Positions 34,015 through 44,200 of a DNA stretch of 64,000 nucleotides are shown one piece after another. Position 1 is the stretch's first letter; each line of letters opens with the position of its first letter. Origin of the DNA: Enterococcus_G camelliae (GTDB lineage Bacteria; Bacillota; Bacilli; Lactobacillales; Enterococcaceae); NCBI RefSeq assembly GCF_042685105.1, contig NZ_JBHUMO010000058.1, positions 15,330 through 79,329 of the forward strand, read 5' to 3'. The position numbers were made by a program, and so were the translations under genes. Below the pieces are notes generated by a model. It made no database searches. It was not told the origin of the DNA and saw only the letters and a program-made list of their open reading frames with translations.

Positions 34015-34599
34015 ATGAGCGAACAACTTGAAATCGAATGGAAAACAGCCTTAACGGAAGCCGAATACCATCAACTTTTGGCACAATTTGCTGTTTCGCC
34101 TACTCAATTTTTCACCCAAACCAATACCTACTTCGATACACCAGACTTTCTATTGCAACAACAAAATTGCGGCCTGCGCATTCGCGTATTTGACACATCG
34201 GCCGAACTGACCTTGAAATCCCCTGAATCGCTGGGAAAGTTGGAAACAACGGACCAACTGACAAAGGAAATCGCCGCCAGTTGTATTGAAGCGGGACATA
34301 TTATTCAGGAAGGTGCGGTTGCAAAAAAATTACTTGCCTTGGGTATTGATCCGACCTTGGTCACCGTATTTGCCGAACTAACCACCAAACGAGTCGAAAT
34401 TCCCATCCAAGAAGGCTTACTTGCCATCGATGAAAGCTGGGCCAACCATTTGCATGACTATGAATTAGAATTAGAGGTAGATGCCGTGCATTCGGATCAA
34501 GGCAGTTTTCTCCAACTCTTACGTCAGTGGAACATTGCGTACAAGCCTTCCAAAAATAAAATTCAGCGAGCCAAAGAAGCCACCGACCTCACAAGATAG
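34015..34599 (+). CDS. CYTH-domain protein (YjbK type)
   Basis: 194 residues. The family signature ExExK appears as LEIEWK (residues 5-10). Further charged strands follow: TYFDTPDFLL, GLRIRVF, ELTLKSP and YELELEVD. CYTH enzymes hydrolyse or cyclise triphosphate substrates in a tunnel fold. Its place divergent from relQ is conserved in Firmicutes and suggests a link to nucleotide triphosphate or alarmone metabolism (inference). GAAAGAAGG precedes the ATG. Confidence 0.87.
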   Translation: MSEQLEIEWKTALTEAEYHQLLAQFAVSPTQFFTQTNTYFDTPDFLLQQQNCGLRIRVFDTSAELTLKSPESLGKLETTDQLTKEIAASCIEAGHIIQEGAVAKKLLALGIDPTLVTVFAELTTKRVEIPIQEGLLAIDESWANHLHDYELELEVDAVHSDQGSFLQLLRQWNIAYKPSKNKIQRAKEATDLTR

Positions 34600-34617
34600 C
34601 CTTGTTTTGGTCCATAG

Positions 34618-34664
34618 ACAAACCCCATTTACACCCGAACAATTCGGATCTAACTGGGGTTTGT
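34618..34664. terminator. Terminator between the CYTH gene and pepF
   Basis: ACAAACCCCA (34618-34627) pairs with TGGGGTTTGT (34655-34664), with a second small stem CCGAA/TTCGG inside the loop. T-rich flank follows. It lies between convergent genes. Confidence 0.75.
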
Positions 34665-34685
34665 TGTTGTTATCAATTGATACCT

Positions 34686-36503
34686 TTACTCTTCTAATTC
34701 TGCCACCAACGCTTCGAGTTCATTGAGGCGTTGTTCAAAGACGGTCATGGCATCAACAATGTAATCCGCCTTTGTCATATCGACACCGGCTTTTTTCATC
34801 ACTTCCACCGGATAATCACTAGATCCAGATTTCAAATAAGTGAGGTAGTTCGTCAACGCATCTGGTCCTTCAGTTAAAATTTTGTGCGACAAAGCCGAAG
34901 CTGCTGAGAATCCTGTTGCATATTGGAATACATAATAATTGTAATAAAAATGAGGGATTCTTGACCATTCAAGCTTGATTTCTTCGTCGTCTGCTAAAGC
35001 TGGCCCGTAATATTTCTTATTCAGCTCACCATAGGATTCACTTAAGAATTCAGCAGTTAACGGGGTTCCCTTGGCATCTTCCACATGCATAAAATGTTCG
35101 AATTCGGCAAATTGAGTTTGACGGAAAATAGTGCCTTTGAATCCATCCAGATAATGATTCAAAATATACGCACGCACTTTGGGATCAGTTTCCGTTTTTA
35201 ATAGATACTCCGTAAGAAGGTTTTCATTCGTTGTTGAAGCTATCTCTGCTAAGAAAATTGGATAGTCTCCATACACATATGGTTGATTCTTGCGAGTAAA
35301 GAAGCTGTGTACACTGTGACCCATTTCGTGAACAAGTGTAAACAATTGATCCAACGTATCATGCCAGTTTAATAGAATGTATGGTAAGGTATCATACGCA
35401 CCTGAAGAATAGGCACCACTACGTTTTCCTTTATTTTCAACAACATCAATCCAGCGGTTGTCAAAAGCTGATTTTACAACGTCTAGGTACTCTTCCCCCA
35501 TTGGCGCTAAGGCTTCCAATGCTTTTTTTACAGCTTCTTCATAACAATACGTAATAGAGGCTTCTCCTAATAGCGGTGTGTAAACATCGTACATATGCAA
35601 TTCATCCACAGCCAACAGACGTTTACGCAATGTCATATAGCGATGCAAAAGCGGTAAGTGCGCATTAACCACCTCTACCAATGTATCATAAACTGCTTCA
35701 GGTACATGGTTGCTACTCAATGCTGCTTGACGTGCACTTTCAAAATGGCGAACCGACGCTTTAAAATTATGAGCTTTCACATTGGTACTTAGCGTCGAGG
35801 CAAACGTATTTCGGAATTGTTCATAGACTTGATATAATCCTTTAAACGCTGCTTCACGTACTTCCCGATTGGTGCTTTCCATCAATTGACCATAGACTCC
35901 ATGCGACAACTGAATGGTTTCCCCATTTTCTCCTTCAATAGTTGGAAATACCAAATCCGCATTATTCAACACGGAAAATGTTTTGCTTGGTGAACCAAAA
36001 ATTTCGCTAGAACCAGCTAGCAACGCTTCTTGTTCAGCCGGTAAGACATGCGTACGATTCGCAACAATTGTTTCAATAAAATGACGGTACTCAGCAAGCG
36101 CAGGCTCTTGCTCAAAATAACCCCAGATTACGTCATCAGCTAATGAAAGAACTTCTGGCTCAAACCAACTCAAAGCCGCCCCTACTTGCGCAGCTAAATT
36201 GGTTGCACGAGCATTTAATGCTTGATAAGTCGTATTTGCGGTATCTTGATCGTTCTTTAAATGACTATAAACATACAGTGTTTCTAATTTTCGTGAAATA
36301 GACAACAAATACTCAATTGCATTCAAAAAGGCGGTAGCATTCTCTGCCAATGTCCCTTGATAGTCACTCGCTTGCTTCACTTCTTCTTGCACGGTTTTAA
36401 AAGCCGTTTCGAATTCCGCATCTGAAGCAAAAATTTTCGTTAAATCCCAAGTCAATGCTTCTTCCACTTCGTCTCTTAGTGGTAGTTGTTTCACTTCTGA
36501 CAT
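34686..36503 (-). CDS. pepF: Oligoendopeptidase F
   Basis: 605 residues, full length for the M3B family. The zinc site is LVHEMGHSVHSFF (around residues 391-399) with the third ligand glutamate ~25 residues on in FLAEIASTTNE. It cleaves oligopeptides of about 7-17 residues in the cytosol. It is adjacent to coiA and mecA as in other Firmicutes. Monocistronic on spacing. Confidence 0.95.
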   Translation of the reverse strand: MSEVKQLPLRDEVEEALTWDLTKIFASDAEFETAFKTVQEEVKQASDYQGTLAENATAFLNAIEYLLSISRKLETLYVYSHLKNDQDTANTTYQALNARATNLAAQVGAALSWFEPEVLSLADDVIWGYFEQEPALAEYRHFIETIVANRTHVLPAEQEALLAGSSEIFGSPSKTFSVLNNADLVFPTIEGENGETIQLSHGVYGQLMESTNREVREAAFKGLYQVYEQFRNTFASTLSTNVKAHNFKASVRHFESARQAALSSNHVPEAVYDTLVEVVNAHLPLLHRYMTLRKRLLAVDELHMYDVYTPLLGEASITYCYEEAVKKALEALAPMGEEYLDVVKSAFDNRWIDVVENKGKRSGAYSSGAYDTLPYILLNWHDTLDQLFTLVHEMGHSVHSFFTRKNQPYVYGDYPIFLAEIASTTNENLLTEYLLKTETDPKVRAYILNHYLDGFKGTIFRQTQFAEFEHFMHVEDAKGTPLTAEFLSESYGELNKKYYGPALADDEEIKLEWSRIPHFYYNYYVFQYATGFSAASALSHKILTEGPDALTNYLTYLKSGSSDYPVEVMKKAGVDMTKADYIVDAMTVFEQRLNELEALVAELEE

Positions 36504-36604
36504 AGTTTAAAAACCCCTTTTCTCTTATTTCTGCGATGGTAGCTTTTCTCACAGAAGACTTTATTGTATCATACTATATTTTTTCGTGAGAAGCATTTTA
36601 TTTG

Positions 36605-37549
36605 TTATTTGGTTGCCTGGCTAGATAACCAACGGCATTCTTGGTAAAGCTCAAAGAAGATTTTTTGTGCATCGAAATAAGGCCAATGCCAGCTTTTTAG
36701 CGTGGCCAAACATGCTTCTATCCACTTAGAAAATGAAGATGACTCACAATAATAAGCCCGGAAAACCAACACTTGATGCGTGAATAAGAAACCATATAAA
36801 CTAGGCTGATAGCACCATTCGGGTAAAGAAAACAAAGTCATTCCACTCGGATAAACCGCCTGCTGTAGTTTCTGAAATAGTGGATTGCACTGCATCAGCT
36901 GTCCTTGAATCCATGTTGCATAAGACATCTTATTCCCACGAGCCGCCTGAACATTCTTTTCGAATTGCCACTGATGCGTGGGCTTTTTTGCATAAATTTG
37001 CCAGGTATAACCAGTTTGATACGCCCATTTTATCGATTGATAGCGATACAACTTTGCCTGATTGACATCCAATGCATAACTATAAAATCCCAGCGAAGCA
37101 GTAAACTGACAACAAGCTTTTTGAAAAACCGTCCAGTTTTTTCGAGGCTGTAAATTCTTTCCAAAAAGCCAAACTGGTTGGTAGCCATTGTTCAGATATC
37201 CAGTCGTTCGATCAAAAAAACGTGAAAAGGAAAGTGGCGAACATTGAAATTCCAGTGCCAGCTGATTTGCCAACAAATCTGGTCGTTGCTCCAATTCAGG
37301 CAAATAAACTTCCAGTTGAGCGGTTGGAACAAACTGCTGCAAAAGCCTTTTTCCTGCTAGATGTTCCTTGCTTTCCCCTTCAGAAAAAGCGTGGCAGGCG
37401 GTCCCATGACTGTGAGCGAAGTGAGCAATTTTCTGCGGGCCTGCTTTTAAAATGACTGGTGACTGACAGCAAGGACAAAACAAATCATTTTTCGTGGTAC
37501 GTATACCTGCATCAATGTAGGTTCCATCTTTGGCTTGTGCGATTAGCAT
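36605..37549 (-). CDS. coiA: Competence protein CoiA
   Basis: 314 residues. The N-terminus (MLIAQAKDGTYIDAG) is followed by a zinc-finger-like LFCPCCQSPVILKAGPQKIA and HFAH. A nuclease-like domain follows with a restriction-type core LEVYLPELEQRPDLLANQLALEFQ (E and D...E.Q pattern). In streptococci and Bacillus CoiA protects or processes DNA taken up in competence. The frame extends to 37660, but GGGGAGGG precedes ATG 37549. Whether this strain is naturally competent cannot be told. Confidence 0.85.
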   Translation of the reverse strand: MLIAQAKDGTYIDAGIRTTKNDLFCPCCQSPVILKAGPQKIAHFAHSHGTACHAFSEGESKEHLAGKRLLQQFVPTAQLEVYLPELEQRPDLLANQLALEFQCSPLSFSRFFDRTTGYLNNGYQPVWLFGKNLQPRKNWTVFQKACCQFTASLGFYSYALDVNQAKLYRYQSIKWAYQTGYTWQIYAKKPTHQWQFEKNVQAARGNKMSYATWIQGQLMQCNPLFQKLQQAVYPSGMTLFSLPEWCYQPSLYGFLFTHQVLVFRAYYCESSSFSKWIEACLATLKSWHWPYFDAQKIFFELYQECRWLSSQATK

Positions 37550-37575
37550 AGGTATGCCCTCCCCATAGGAAAAGT

Positions 37576-37619
37576 ACGCAAAAAAAACGCATCCCCCTTG
37601 TGAGGAGATACGTTTTTTT
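37576..37619 (-). terminator. mecA terminator
   Basis: AAAACGTATCTCC faces a GGATGCGTTTT arm around a short loop, with a T run on the minus strand. Just beyond the mecA stop. Confidence 0.7.
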
Positions 37620-37622
37620 ATT

Positions 37623-38339
37623 TTACAAATCAAATTGTTCCCGAATAAATAGCAACGCATCGTGTTTTACAATGACTTGACCATGCTCATCTAAAACGGC
37701 CTTCGTTAAAGGTGCTTTGCGACCAAATTCAGAAACATGGGCAATTACATTTTTCTTTTCTGCTTCAAGGACATCCTCGTTTAGAAAATGAATGGCCAGA
37801 TAGTATTGTTGATTCATTGTGTACAACGTCGTATCAACATCTTCTAGCTGAACTTCATGCGCCAACCAAACGACCATTTCAAAATTTGCCAATTCCAATA
37901 TAATTGACTGTCTTGGTGAGGGCGTTTGACGAGTCACTGTTTCTTCCGTTGCAACTTCTTTGGACTCAGCAAAATCATTTTCAAGTTCCTCATCTAGCTC
38001 GGACTCATCGAAGTCCGTTTCATCATCCATTTTTCCAAACCATTCAGGCAAATCCCCATTTTCATCACGAAAAGCATTGAACGATTCATTGATTTCTTGT
38101 GAATTGCTTTTACTGATAAACAACTCGAGTCCATCACCTTTTGGCATAACTTGGAACGTGACTGCTTCACTTCCCTTGAACTCTTCGTTCACATCGACTT
38201 CCTCTAATATGCTATAGAAAAAACTCTCAATTTCGTCTTTATTCCCTAATAGATCTAAAAAAGTGAATCCTCTCGCAGCTAAATCTTCGCCCTTTATTAA
38301 GACACGAATTGTATTTTCGTTAATGTGCTCCATTTCCAT
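37623..38339 (-). CDS. mecA: Adaptor protein MecA
   Basis: 238 residues. The N-terminal substrate-binding domain opens MEMEHINENTIRVLIKGEDL. An acidic linker follows (DDETDFDESELDEELENDFA region, ~105-130), then the ClpC-binding C-terminal domain. It delivers proteins such as ComK or ComX homologues to ClpCP for degradation. GAGGTG lies 8 bases before the ATG. Next to spxA, the usual order. Confidence 0.95.
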   Translation of the reverse strand: MEMEHINENTIRVLIKGEDLAARGFTFLDLLGNKDEIESFFYSILEEVDVNEEFKGSEAVTFQVMPKGDGLELFISKSNSQEINESFNAFRDENGDLPEWFGKMDDETDFDESELDEELENDFAESKEVATEETVTRQTPSPRQSIILELANFEMVVWLAHEVQLEDVDTTLYTMNQQYYLAIHFLNEDVLEAEKKNVIAHVSEFGRKAPLTKAVLDEHGQVIVKHDALLFIREQFDL

Positions 38340-38439
38340 CTTAGCTACACCTCACTTTACGATTTCTAGCTACCTTCATTGTAACGAATCTTCCCAAAAT
38401 GTAAAGGATTTATCCCCAATCTCAATTTAGAAAAATCGC

Positions 38440-38470
38440 AAAAAAATGTAGCCACTTTTCAGCAACTACA
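38440..38470 (-). terminator. spxA terminator
   Basis: TGTAGCCAC (38447-38455) pairs with GCAACTACA (38462-38470) allowing a G-T pair, followed on the minus strand by seven Ts. Confidence 0.75.
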
Positions 38471-38482
38471 CCAAATGCTTTC

Positions 38483-38881
38483 TTATAGCCCAGCCATTAA
38501 TTGTGCTTGACGCAATTCTAATTGACGAACATCTCTTGGTAAAAAACGACGAATTTCATCTTCGTTAAACCCAACCTGTAGGCGTTTTTCATCAACCATA
38601 ATTGGTCGTCTTAATAAACCTGGATTTTCTTGAACTAACTTCAACAATTCATTCAGCGGTAAATCATCTAAGTCCATATTTAATTTTTGAAACACCTTAG
38701 AACGGGTGGAAATAATTTCTTCTGTCCCATCTTCAGTCATCTGTAAAATGGTTTGCAGCTCATCAATATTCAATGGCTCTGAAAAAATATTTCGTTCGAC
38801 AAAAGGAATTTCGTGTTCTTGAAGCCAGGCTCTGGCTTTTCGGCAAGAAGTACAACTTGGGGAAGTATACAATGTCAACAA
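38483..38881 (-). CDS. spxA: Transcriptional regulator Spx
   Basis: 132 residues, exactly family length. The redox switch CTSC is at C10-C13 (LTLYTSPSCTSCRKARAWL). The ArsC-like fold continues with the RNA-polymerase-contact region. Spx binds the alpha subunit C-terminal domain under thiol stress and is degraded by ClpXP. It begins with TTG 38881 after AAAGGAG, giving MLTLYTSPSC; the frame's GTG at 38890 overlaps that site. Confidence 0.95.
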   Translation of the reverse strand: MLTLYTSPSCTSCRKARAWLQEHEIPFVERNIFSEPLNIDELQTILQMTEDGTEEIISTRSKVFQKLNMDLDDLPLNELLKLVQENPGLLRRPIMVDEKRLQVGFNEDEIRRFLPRDVRQLELRQAQLMAGL

Positions 38882-39259
38882 CGGAATCACTCCTTTTTCT
38901 ATTAAACCATGTGCAACAATTGTTCTAATTTCATAATTTTATTATACAGGACAAAAAAATAAATTACTAGTTATTTTTTCATGATTTTTCATTACCGCTT
39001 CGTAAAAGTTGATGAAAATCTTTGTGATTATAAGGATTTGAGAAGATGTTAAGACTTTTTTAAACCAGAATAGCGAACCTATCTTTATTGTATAACAGAA
39101 TGATAAAACTGTTTTATTTATCATTATTTGTTTATTTTATTTACAGAAAAGGTCTATTCCGTTAATAGAAAAAAAAATCTCGGCATTTCTCAATCATTTC
39201 TTTGTTTAGAAATGATTTTTCATGATCTTTTTTCCCAAAAATCAAACTCAGCTGTATGA
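38882..39259. other. Intergenic region between spxA and the ABC exporter
   Basis: AT-rich. It contains a short inverted repeat AATCATTTCT/AGAAATGATT near 39193-39218. A 60-codon frame on the minus strand (38942-39124) lacks a ribosome site and looks random. It probably holds the spxA promoter; nothing else is supported. Confidence 0.4.
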
Positions 39260-40993
39260 TTATTTGGTTTGACTGCCAAATTGAGACTCATACAAACGAC
39301 GATAAGCGCCTTGCTTTGCCATCAACTCTTCATGAGTTCCTTGTTCAACAATTCCTTCTGAGCTGACCACAATAATTCTAGTAGCGTGGCGAATCGTCGC
39401 TAACCGGTGAGCAATAATTAACGTCGTTCGCCCCTTTGCTAGTTGATTCAAAGATTCTTGAATAACTTGTTCGGTTTCCGTATCTAATGCCGATGTTGCT
39501 TCATCCAAGATCAAGATGGGAGGATTCTTTAAAAACATCCGCGCAATGGCTACTCGTTGCTTTTGACCACCAGATAATTTGACTCCTCTTTCACCAATAA
39601 CCGTGTCTAAGCCTTCAGGAAGATTGTTCATCACTAATTCCAAATGAGCCAATTTGACGGCCTGTTCCACTTCATGCTCCGTTGCATCTAGTTTCCCATA
39701 TAAGATGTTTTCTCGCACCGTTCCTGGAAACAAAAAGACATCTTGCTGCACCATGCCAATTTGTTGACGCAAAGAAGAAAGCGTAATAGCTTGGATATCG
39801 ATACCATCGATGGTAATGGTTCCACCAGTTCGCTCATAAAAGCGCGGCAATAAATTGCACAACGTTGTTTTCCCAGAACCACTTTGACCAACAAAGGCAA
39901 TTGTCTCTCCTTGATGAATCGTTAACGAGATATTTTCCAAGACAGGATGCTGCGGATCATAAGCAAACGATACGTTGTCGTAGCAAATGTTCCCATTTAA
40001 ATGATCTACTGCTTGCGCATTCGGAAAGTCTTGAATCGTCGGTTTCCGCTTCAACTCTTCATTAAAACGTTTGAAACCGGCAATGCCTTTTGGATAGCTT
40101 TCAATCATAATATTGACTTTTTCAATTGGTCGGACAAAAACATTAGAAAGCAGGATAAAACTGACAAATTGCCCACTCGTTAACTCGCCTTGTAACGTAT
40201 AATATGCCCCAAATAATAATGCAAACAAATTCATCAAACGAATAATAAAATAATTATATGCCGAGCTGACTCCCATCACTTGGTAAAAAGTTAGTTTGGA
40301 TTGACGATAGAGTTCACTTAAATAGTGAAATCGTTTCTTTTCATGGGCTTCATTAGCAAAGGATTGTGTGACACGAATCCCACTCACGGCCGCCTCTACT
40401 CCTGCATTAAATTCACCTAAATTTTCATAAATTTCTGTATTTACATTGGTCATTTTTTTGTTAAAAAAATACAAAGCAAACGTGATAAATGGGACCAAGA
40501 CCACCATGGATAATGCGAGAGACGCATGCATGCGAAACATTAGGTAAAATGATCCAATCAATGTCATGATTGTGATAAAGACATCTTCTGGACCATGATG
40601 GGCGACTTCCGATATTTCAAACAAATCGGTTGTCAAACGACTCATCAATTTTCCTGTTTTTTGATTATCGTAGTAACCAAATGATTGCTTTTGTAAATGG
40701 TCAAACAATTCACGCCGCATATCCGTCTCAATATTTACACCTAATGAATGACCAAAAAAAACAACAATGTATTGCAAGGCCGTATTAAACATGTAGAAAA
40801 GTAACAATCCTAAACAAGCCAAAAGAATATAGTGAAAATTATTTCGTGGCATAATCTGATCAATAACCACATTAACGGCTACTGGAAAAGTTAATTCAAG
40901 AGCTCCTGCCAGCACCGCACAACCAAAATCTAGTAAAAATAACGTGCGATACGGTCGATAATAAGCAAAAAATTGGCGCATCATAGTCAACAA
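39260..40993 (-). CDS. ABC exporter, fused membrane and ATPase domains
   Basis: 577 residues, the half-transporter form. Six transmembrane helices span residues ~15-310. The ATPase has Walker A GQSGSGKTT (around 370), Q-loop MVQQDVFLF, signature LSGGQKQRVAIARM, Walker B ILILDEATSALD and H-loop IIAHRLAT. It belongs to the MsbA/LmrA/BmrA type multidrug or lipid exporters; it would work as a homodimer or with a partner elsewhere. It starts TTG 40993 after AAAGGAG. A structured RNA with a terminator lies just upstream and could control it. Confidence 0.9.
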   Translation of the reverse strand: MLTMMRQFFAYYRPYRTLFLLDFGCAVLAGALELTFPVAVNVVIDQIMPRNNFHYILLACLGLLLFYMFNTALQYIVVFFGHSLGVNIETDMRRELFDHLQKQSFGYYDNQKTGKLMSRLTTDLFEISEVAHHGPEDVFITIMTLIGSFYLMFRMHASLALSMVVLVPFITFALYFFNKKMTNVNTEIYENLGEFNAGVEAAVSGIRVTQSFANEAHEKKRFHYLSELYRQSKLTFYQVMGVSSAYNYFIIRLMNLFALLFGAYYTLQGELTSGQFVSFILLSNVFVRPIEKVNIMIESYPKGIAGFKRFNEELKRKPTIQDFPNAQAVDHLNGNICYDNVSFAYDPQHPVLENISLTIHQGETIAFVGQSGSGKTTLCNLLPRFYERTGGTITIDGIDIQAITLSSLRQQIGMVQQDVFLFPGTVRENILYGKLDATEHEVEQAVKLAHLELVMNNLPEGLDTVIGERGVKLSGGQKQRVAIARMFLKNPPILILDEATSALDTETEQVIQESLNQLAKGRTTLIIAHRLATIRHATRIIVVSSEGIVEQGTHEELMAKQGAYRRLYESQFGSQTK

Positions 40994-41061
40994 ACGTCAC
41001 TCCTTTCGTGATTATCAATTATTATACTCTAATTGAGAATATTGACCACCCTATTTTTAAA

Positions 41062-41225
41062 TAAAAAAAGACGCTGTCACAACTTGCAAGCAGCGCGTTC
41101 AAGTAAAACATCTCCCTTCTAATGCCTTTGTCCAAAAGGGGATAGTCATCTCATCTCACTGATTGATAACATCCTCAGTGATTTTTTCTAACGATCTGCT
41201 TGCAAGTTTGTGTCACCGTCTCTTT
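41062..41225 (-). ncRNA. Structured RNA upstream of the ABC exporter
   Basis: Between the SNF2 helicase stop and the exporter start. A closing helix of about 25 bp (41069-41093 with 41196-41221, only three irregularities) contains CTTGCAAGCAG exactly paired. Inside are TCACTGA/TCAGTGA (41156-41162 with 41175-41181) and a CCCCTTTT/AAGGG hairpin (about 41113-41141), giving a three-way junction. The minus strand then has seven Ts (41062-41068). It may be an attenuator for the exporter or an independent RNA. No T-box or known riboswitch core recognised. Confidence 0.55.
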
Positions 41226-41245
41226 ATTCTAGAAATATCTGCGAC

Positions 41246-44200
41246 TTATTCTCCTCCCATACTCAAAATTAGACGAATGTCTTCCTCTGTCATTTGTTGC
41301 AATTGGGCCTCATTTCCCTGTATGACTTTTTGGAATAATTCTCTTTTTTCATTTTGCAAATCGTCCATCCGCTCTTCAATGGTTCCTTCTGAAATCATCC
41401 GCCAAATTTCGACCACTTGTTTTTGTCCCATACGATGTGCTCGCCCAGCTGCCTGTTCTTCCACCGCCGGATTCCACCACAAGTCATAGAGAATCACCGT
41501 ATTCGCTCCAGTCAAATTCAACCCAGTCCCACCTGCTTTTAACGAGATTAAAAAGACATCCGCTCCCCCTTCATTAAATGCATCCACCATTTTTAGCCGT
41601 TCTTTAGGTGGTGTACTCCCCCGAAGATAAAAGTGACTCAATTCCAATTGATCCAACTCTTTTTCAAGGAGACTCAACATACTAGTAAACTGTGAAAACA
41701 ACAGCACACGCCGGTTGTTCTGTTTGGCTGCTATCAGAAGGTCTTTCACTTGCTCCAATTTCCCCGATCCACCTTGATAATCCTCCACAAACAATCGTGG
41801 ATCACAACAAATTTGGCGAAGCCGCGTTAAACCAGCCAAAATACTCATCCGATTCTTTTTAAAGGTACTGGAATCCATTTGACTAATCTCTTCTTGCATT
41901 TGTCGCAAATACGCCAAGTAGATTGTTTTTTGCTCCGTTGTCAAGGTACTATAATAGTTCATTTCAATTTTTTCAGGCAAATCATTTAAAACCGTTCGTT
42001 TGTCTCTTCGTAAGATAAATGGTTGAATCATCTGCGCAATTTTTTCAGCCGAAAGCTGTCGATAAGCCGCCCTTGAAGGAAAGAAGCCGGGCATAATCAA
42101 TTGAAACAAAGACCAAAGCTCGTCTAAATTATTTTCAATGGGGGTTCCACTTAAAGCAAAGCGTTGTTGAACTTCAAGTGAACGAATGGCTTGCGCTGTT
42201 TTTGTCCCACTATTTTTTACCATCTGAGCTTCATCTAAAATCAAATAATCCAACGAAAGCATTTGATAACTATCAATATCTTGGCGCATACTCGCATAAG
42301 AGGTAATCCTGACGTCCACATCTTGCTGCAATAAGGCTTCACGTTCTTCTTTGGTTCCACTGACCACGACTGCGTTTATGCTGGGAGCGAATTTACGAAT
42401 TTCTTGCAACCAGTTATAGGTCAGACTAGCTGGTGCAACAATTAACGCTTGCAACTGCTGTCTCTCCTGTTTTTCAGATAAGAGGTAGCAAATGGTTTGC
42501 AACGTTTTTCCTAAGCCCATTTCATCTGCCAATATACCACCAAACTGATAATGACTGAGCATCTTTAACCAACGATAGCCTGCTACTTGATAATCTCTCA
42601 GTTGCGCATGCAATCCTTCAGGTAAAGAGCAAGTAAATGCTTCGGGATGGATTAAGTTATTGGTCATTTCAGTAAACTCATCACTGTAAGAGACATCTTT
42701 TCCCAGTGTTTGTTGCAAATGAATGCCTTGGTTTTTCGGAAGGTGAATAACCCCGTCCTTCATTTGAAAGCCTTTGCGTAAGTGGGTCAGAATCTGAGCC
42801 GTTTTTTGCAAAGCTTCGGTTTCCAAAGAGACAACTTGGCCACTTTCCAACGTATAGAACTGATCATGCTGCATTAAACTATGCAACATCGCATCAATCT
42901 CATGTTCCTTGATGCCAGTAACATCAAAACGAATGGAAAGCCAAGAAGATTCTTCATCTACTAACACATCCGCCTGTAAAAATTGTTCATCCAAGTACAA
43001 TTCCCTTAATTTTTGTCCAATCTTTACGCTACCAAATTGCTGCAATGCTGGGATATCTGCCCGAAAGAAACGGTATAAGGCTTCACCAGTTGGAATGGGT
43101 CGTTGCCAGCTGGTTTCTTCCTTTTGGAACCCCAATGTGCCAAGTAACGTAGCCACTGCTTGCTCGGTCTCCAAATCACGTAAGATTTGTTGCTGATGCG
43201 CAGGAACGACTGATTCGGCGGGGTTCGTAGCGAATACCCAATCACCATATTGAAAATGAACCTTCGCGTCAATCATGCCGCGTTTTTTTCGCAAATAGAA
43301 GGTCACAACTAATGGCGCTTCCGTTATCAAATCTGCCACTTCGTCAGCAACTTTTACTTGTCCTATCGTCCTTAAAACAGGCAACACTTGACGAAACAGA
43401 CTAGAAAAATGTTCATCTGAATAGGTAATTTGAGGTGATGGTAAGCGTTTAATCAACTGCTCAATGGTCGAATAATTAGCAAGTTGTTGATCAGATAAAC
43501 GATACAGATGCGCATTTTTCAGTGCTAATTGATAAAATCGGAAGACTTTTTCAAACGCATCAGATACGTCTAGTAGAAGGTGCTCTTCTTGACGCTGAAC
43601 AGAAAACTGCAAGGGCGTTTCCTGTTCAAGAATGGCGATACTTGTCTGTTGAAATCCATTGCCGGTAAACTGAAACGGGACTGTTTGAAATATTGTGATA
43701 AGTTTCGTTGCATTTTCAACTGGCAACAATAGATATTTTTTGTCCAGCTTTCCTTTAACTTGAATTCCCATTTGACCAAGCAGTTGCTGGGTCTGCGCAA
43801 TGGCCTGCAACGTCTTTAACAAGCTGAGTGTTGCATGATCAAACGCTTCTTGCACCAATAGGAATGAATGCTTTTTATTGGCTAAATACTTTTTCCCTTC
43901 ACTGACTACTTGTAAAAATTTGTAAATATTCTTAACGACGTATTTGCGCTCTTCCTTCAGCCCAATTTTCAAGGCGATACCCAGCACATCCATGTCATCA
44001 TGATAAGGATTTGTTGGTAAAGACTCTAGGGAAATTTCAATGCCTAGCATTGGTACAGATTGAGAATTCGTTCGTTCACCCATTTTTTTTACCCCATTTG
44101 TAAACAAATCAACAGGTGAAAAAGTATGAGGAACGACCGTATCTGTTTTTGGTAATTGGCGCGTTTTTCCTTGTTGTCGTAAATACAATTCGACTGCTAC

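Noticed and set aside
38942..39124. 60-codon minus-strand frame between spxA and the ABC exporter
   Set aside because: No ribosome binding site, low-complexity AT-rich composition and no recognisable motif; probably chance.
41062..41225. T-box leader
   Set aside because: No GGUGGNACCGCG-type antiterminator sequence and too short for stem I plus specifier loop.
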